A stretch of DNA of 18,038 nt, taken from Deltaproteobacteria bacterium (GTDB lineage Bacteria; UBA10199; DSSB01). The first letter of the stretch is position 1, and each line of letters begins with the position of its first letter. Made by a program: the position numbers and the translations under genes. The notes beneath the pieces are model-generated. The model did not search any database. It saw nothing but the letters and a program-made list of their open reading frames with translations, and was not told the origin of the DNA. The stretch spans positions 1 to 18,038 of the forward strand of contig JAJFLL010000197.1 of the NCBI GenBank assembly GCA_021772695.1, written 5' to 3'. Of the stretch, positions 15,673-18,038 are shown in pieces.

Positions 15673-15701
15673 TTGACATATCAGTGACTTTTCTTTTTAA
15701 C
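15673..15701 (+). promoter_or_regulatory. Possible promoter of the glycosyltransferase gene (leaderless)
   Basis: A perfect -35 TTGACA (15673-15678) is followed 17 bases later by a poor -10, TTTAAC (15696-15701). The predicted start coincides with the ATG at 15708, which lacks a ribosome site, so a leaderless transcript is possible. The weak -10 keeps this tentative. Confidence 0.3.
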
Positions 15702-15707
15702 CTAAGC

Positions 15708-16265
15708 ATGGACCTGGCATCGCTCAGCTTATTGTTTGCCTACTTTGGCACCCTGGGTTTCCTGGCCTTATTCGGATGGCACCGCTACTATCTGACCTTC
15801 CTCTATTTTCGACATCGCGATCGGCCCATTCTTGGTGTTCCCACATGGGATACCCTCCCCGAGATTCCGTTCGTGACGGTACAACTTCCCATTTATAATG
15901 AAAAATTTGTGGTCTCGCGATTATTGGCCGCCGTGACCAGATTGGACTATCCTCGAGATCGCTTGGAGATTCAGGTGCTCGACGATTCCACCGACGAAAC
16001 CCAAGCCCTCGCCCGCAGGGAAGTCGAGAACTACCAAAAGGCGGGTGTTCCCATTTGCTACCTGCACCGGAAGGATCGTGAAGGTTATAAAGCGGGAGCT
16101 TTGCAAGCAGGCCTAGAAGTGGCCAAGGGAAAATACATTGCCGTCTTCGATGCAGACTTTTTACCCAATTCAGATTTTCTGCGGCGGCTGATTCCGTATT
16201 TCTATGCTCAAGAGCCTGTAGGGATGGTGCAGGCCCGATGGGGTCATTTGAATCAGGATTATTAA
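15708..16265 (+). CDS. Family 2 processive glycosyltransferase (CesA/CslA-like), N-terminal part, ended by an in-frame TAA
   Basis: This 185-residue piece and the next entry form one glycosyltransferase in a single frame, split by TAA at 16263-16265. It begins with a membrane helix (about residues 5-23) and the start of the catalytic domain: PIYNE (61-65), DDSTDET (92-98, first catalytic Asp), KAGAL (128-132), DADF (148-151, the metal-binding DxD) and QARWGHLNQDY (175-185). Family members continue after Asp-Tyr with Ser-Leu-x-Thr-x-x-Gln; here the Ser position is the stop and LMTQAQ follows, so TCA to TAA would explain it. The start is ATG 15708; GTG 15684 is possible, but neither has a Shine-Dalgarno. 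Alone this piece lacks the acceptor-side Asp and the QxxRW motif, so it should be inactive unless the stop is read through or is a sequencing error. Confidence 0.85.
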   Translation: MDLASLSLLFAYFGTLGFLALFGWHRYYLTFLYFRHRDRPILGVPTWDTLPEIPFVTVQLPIYNEKFVVSRLLAAVTRLDYPRDRLEIQVLDDSTDETQALARREVENYQKAGVPICYLHRKDREGYKAGALQAGLEVAKGKYIAVFDADFLPNSDFLRRLIPYFYAQEPVGMVQARWGHLNQDY

Positions 16266-16268
16266 TTG

Positions 16269-17222
16269 ATGACACAGGCACAAAGTATTTTGCTCGTCGG
16301 TCACTTCGTGATTGAGCATACGGCGAGGAATCGTTCCGGTCGTTTCTTTAATTTTAATGGCACCGCAGGGGTCTGGGATCGTGATTGCATTCTAGCCGGG
16401 GGAGGGTGGCAATTCGATACCTTGACCGAAGACCTCGATCTTTCCTATCGGGCGCAGTTAAAGGGGTGGCGCTTTCTTTACCTACCAGACATGGTGGTTC
16501 CCGCAGAGCTTCCCGTCGACATGAACGCCTTCAAGTCCCAACAGCACCGTTGGGCCAAGGGTTCTATTCAAACTGCTATGAAGCTGGCCAAACCCTTGTG
16601 CCAGAGTTCTCTACCCTTCAAGGTGAAGGCGGAAGGTCTCATTCACCTCTTTAATAACCTTGCCTACCCCTTGGTGCTATTATTGTCTTTGCTTTTGCCT
16701 ATCTCCGTGGTGATTCGCCATTATTATACCTGGGACTTTTCATTCTTTATCGATATTCCCATTTTTATTCTCGCCACATTCTCCATGGCCACTTTTTATG
16801 CCTGCTCGCAGCGGGAGGCCTATGCCAAATGGAAGTGCCGACTGATTTATTTGCCGCTAAATTTGGCCATGGGTATCGGATTGGCGGTCAATAACTCCAT
16901 TGCCGTGGTCGAGGCCTTGCTGAAAAGAAAATCTCCCTTTTGTCGAACCGCAAAATACGCCATATCTGATAAAGGTCAGGCTTGGAGCCAAACCAATTAT
17001 CGCAATAATTATCACTGGAGCACTTGGATCGAATTGGCATTAGGACTCTATTTTACCGGTGCGGTGGTTTTTTCCTGCCTTCACGGCATGTGGTCCACCC
17101 TATATTGTCTGGCCATGTTTCAATTGGGTTACCTTTATTTAGGATTGCTTTCGCTGTTTCAAGGAAGAGCTGTGATGCAAAAATTACCGGCTTGGGAAAC
17201 CTCGTCGGCTTCGGCCAAATGA
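16269..17222 (+). CDS. Family 2 glycosyltransferase, C-terminal part (TED and QxxRW motifs plus membrane helices)
   Basis: The continuation of the same frame after the TAA, 317 residues if restarted at ATG 16269; AGGA lies about eleven bases upstream, too far for efficient initiation. It carries FNFNGTAG (27-34), TEDLDLS (53-59, the catalytic base Asp) and QQHRWAKG (91-98), the QxxRW motif of processive beta-glycan synthases, then about five membrane segments near residues 120-145, 157-178, 187-212 and in the last 80 residues. Family knowledge: such inner-membrane enzymes polymerise or transfer hexoses (glucan, mannan or glucomannan type) from nucleotide sugars. The complete enzyme would be about 503 residues, the usual length. 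The stop overlaps an ATG in frame with zapA (ATGA, 17219-17222). Confidence 0.85.
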   Translation: MTQAQSILLVGHFVIEHTARNRSGRFFNFNGTAGVWDRDCILAGGGWQFDTLTEDLDLSYRAQLKGWRFLYLPDMVVPAELPVDMNAFKSQQHRWAKGSIQTAMKLAKPLCQSSLPFKVKAEGLIHLFNNLAYPLVLLLSLLLPISVVIRHYYTWDFSFFIDIPIFILATFSMATFYACSQREAYAKWKCRLIYLPLNLAMGIGLAVNNSIAVVEALLKRKSPFCRTAKYAISDKGQAWSQTNYRNNYHWSTWIELALGLYFTGAVVFSCLHGMWSTLYCLAMFQLGYLYLGLLSLFQGRAVMQKLPAWETSSASAK

Positions 17223-17237
17223 GGGTTCTCCAAACTC

Positions 17238-17266
17238 TTGACAGACCTCAAAGAAAGATCAATGAT
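17238..17266 (+). promoter_or_regulatory. Promoter of zapA
   Basis: TTGACA (17238-17243), a 17-base spacer and AATGAT (17261-17266) lie just past the glycosyltransferase stop. The predicted start near 17273 is about 15 bases before GTG 17288, which supports that start over the upstream ATG 17219. Confidence 0.5.
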
Positions 17267-17287
17267 CGGGCCTTGAGGTCAATTCCC

Positions 17288-17575
17288 GTGAAAAAAAATT
17301 TAGAAGTCATTTTACTCAACCAAAAATTTCAACTGAAAACCGATTCAGACGAATGGTACGTTAAAAAAGTGTCTGATTACGTCAATAAGAAGTTATTTGA
17401 TGTACAAGAAAAGACGCGTTCCGTTTCTTCATTGAATGTGGCCCTACTTGCGGCCTTGAATATCGCCGATGACTTCTTTAAGATTAAGGGTAATAAAAAG
17501 ACCTCTAAACCGGGGGTCAAAAAAAAATTAGATGAGATCATCCAGTTTATTGATGAATGTTTAGAAGAGGTATAA
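17288..17575 (+). CDS. zapA: Cell division protein ZapA
   Basis: A 95-residue protein matching ZapA in length and layout: a short beta-rich head (KKNLEVILLNQKFQLKTDSD), a helix (EWYVKKVSDYVNKKLFDVQEKT), then the conserved VALLAALNIADDFFKIKG helix and a C-terminal coiled coil (KKKLDEIIQFIDECLEEV). Family knowledge: ZapA forms dimers and tetramers that bundle FtsZ filaments at the division ring in the cytoplasm. I chose GTG 17288, with GAGG upstream and the canonical N-terminus; ATG 17219, overlapping the preceding stop, would add 23 non-homologous residues. The downstream 6S RNA and 5-formyltetrahydrofolate cyclo-ligase reproduce the well-known proteobacterial gene order, which supports the identification. 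Confidence 0.9.
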   Translation: MKKNLEVILLNQKFQLKTDSDEWYVKKVSDYVNKKLFDVQEKTRSVSSLNVALLAALNIADDFFKIKGNKKTSKPGVKKKLDEIIQFIDECLEEV

Positions 17576-17578
17576 GAT
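17550..17578 (+). promoter_or_regulatory. Promoter of 6S RNA, inside the end of zapA
   Basis: TTGATG (17550-17555) and TAAGAT (17573-17578) are 17 bases apart; the -10 overlaps the zapA stop codon. The predicted start near 17585 lies just before the first pairing base of the 6S closing stem (17589). Confidence 0.5.
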
Positions 17579-17584
17579 TAAGTT

Positions 17585-17790
17585 AATTCCCTGCCTGCAT
17601 CGCGAATTGGGCTAAAAGTCGATTTAGAACCTAGTTCGTTTAAATTGGGAGTTTCCACTGCCGGCGGTGTGCAGGCCCGACCCTTCGGGGATTCCAATCG
17701 GGAAGCCTAAAGCCGGTACCGAAGCGCCCCCCTATGAGATTGGGGTTTTAAACGCAAATTGTCCGCGCGATATCTGGTGGGGATTTTTTT
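17585..17790 (+). ncRNA. ssrS: 6S RNA (SsrS)
   Basis: 6S RNA mimics an open promoter and binds the housekeeping RNA polymerase holoenzyme, mostly in stationary phase. The ends pair: CCCTGCC (17589-17595) with GGTGGGG (17776-17782), then ATCGCG (17599-17604) with CGCGAT (17766-17771), separated by a small internal loop. The apical arm carries GTGTGCAGGCCCGA, a CCC-TTCG-GGG tetraloop hairpin (17681-17690) and TCGGGAAGCCTAAA, closely resembling the conserved 6S apical segment. A T run (17784-17790) follows the closing stem and probably ends transcription. The length of about 200 bases and the zapA-ssrS-fau order agree with family knowledge. The exact ends are estimated. Confidence 0.85.
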
Positions 17791-17800
17791 CCCGCCCTTC

Positions 17801-18038
17801 ATGAGTCATCCTCCCCCCGACAAAGGCTCCTTACGGAGCAAAATGATTGCTTTCAGAAAATCTCTGGATCCCTCCACCCGAAATGCCGCCGAGACCAAGA
17901 TTCTTCAGTATTTAAATCAAAGCGATGCTATTAAGGCTGCACCCGGTCTCGGACTTTATTGGTCGGTGGGTTCTGAGGTACCGACTCATTTAGCCTTCAC
18001 CAACTTTCTTAAGCAGAGAAAACGGCTCTATTTACCTC
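17801..18038 (+). CDS. 5-formyltetrahydrofolate cyclo-ligase, N-terminal part (cut by the right edge)
   Basis: The first 79 residues of the enzyme (YgfA/Fau, MTHFS family) that converts 5-formyltetrahydrofolate to 5,10-methenyltetrahydrofolate using ATP in the cytoplasm. The family's opening pattern is present: DKGSLRSKMIAFRKSL (basic, Lys-x-x-Leu-Arg), a helix AAETKILQYL, then GLGLYWSVGSEVPTHLAF and RLYLP, matching the usual tyrosine-containing strand, Gly-x-Glu and Leu-Pro. I prefer ATG 17801 because the Lys-x-x-Leu-Arg segment is conserved in the family and would be lost with the internal ATG 17843, although only the latter has a clear GGAG. It lies directly downstream of the 6S RNA, as in many proteobacteria. 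Confidence 0.9.
   Translation, partial: MSHPPPDKGSLRSKMIAFRKSLDPSTRNAAETKILQYLNQSDAIKAAPGLGLYWSVGSEVPTHLAFTNFLKQRKRLYLP

Noticed and set aside
16263..16271. Two genuine separate glycosyltransferase genes
   Set aside because: Both halves are in one frame, the motifs needed for catalysis are split between them, and there is no well-placed ribosome site for the second.
17024..17287. An upstream start for ZapA, overlapping the glycosyltransferase end
   Set aside because: The extra residues do not resemble ZapA, and a promoter-like pair lies between the two genes.
1..18038. CRISPR array, transposase or integrase genes
   Set aside because: No regularly spaced repeats, insertion-sequence ends or recombinase motifs were seen on either strand.

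Overview
The window looks like chromosomal DNA of a Gram-negative bacterium from the deltaproteobacterial / bdellovibrionot-myxococcot part of the tree. That placement is inferred from gene content only: zapA, then a 6S RNA, then 5-formyltetrahydrofolate cyclo-ligase (the proteobacterial zapA-ssrS-fau order), a Sec-exported binding protein, strong GGAGG-type ribosome sites, and very large uncharacterised proteins. By eye the coding DNA is moderately GC-rich, and one intergenic block (about 12140-12700) is clearly AT-rich.

Left half (1-9133, minus strand): an apparent three-gene operon read right to left. It starts with a 633-residue protein that has a beta-barrel-like N-terminal region but no signal peptide, followed by a long helical region. 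Next is a 1615-residue protein of unknown function, and then a second giant protein that runs off the left edge. The two giants are paralogues: a long helical N-terminal part, then a Gly/Ala-rich hydrophobic block near residues 585-785, and in the complete one a tail of repeated alpha/beta modules joined by Pro/Arg-rich linkers. The first and third genes share an unusual leader motif (CCACGGGGGCAC followed by GTGGAGGA, which overlaps the ribosome site). This operon is the best candidate in the window for an undescribed system.

Middle (9200-12700): trmL (tRNA wobble 2'-O-methyltransferase) on the plus strand, convergent with a small degenerate FHA-like protein whose promoter overlaps a clean dyad. 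Then comes a two-gene minus-strand operon: a nucleotide-sugar epimerase/dehydratase followed by a PhnD-like periplasmic binding protein. Upstream lies an AT-rich intergenic region with palindromes, a probable small structured RNA ending in a strong intrinsic terminator, and the leader of the next gene.

Right half (12701-18038, mostly plus strand): an unrecognised 216-residue helical protein with its terminator, tRNA-Leu(CAG) on the minus strand with a recognisable promoter, a compact RNase R, a CesA/CslA-like family 2 glycosyltransferase interrupted by a single in-frame TAA in a conserved motif, zapA, the 6S RNA, and the start of 5-formyltetrahydrofolate cyclo-ligase, cut by the window edge. 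This half is housekeeping (RNA decay, translation, division, growth-phase control of RNA polymerase, folate) apart from the broken glycosyltransferase and the unknown protein.
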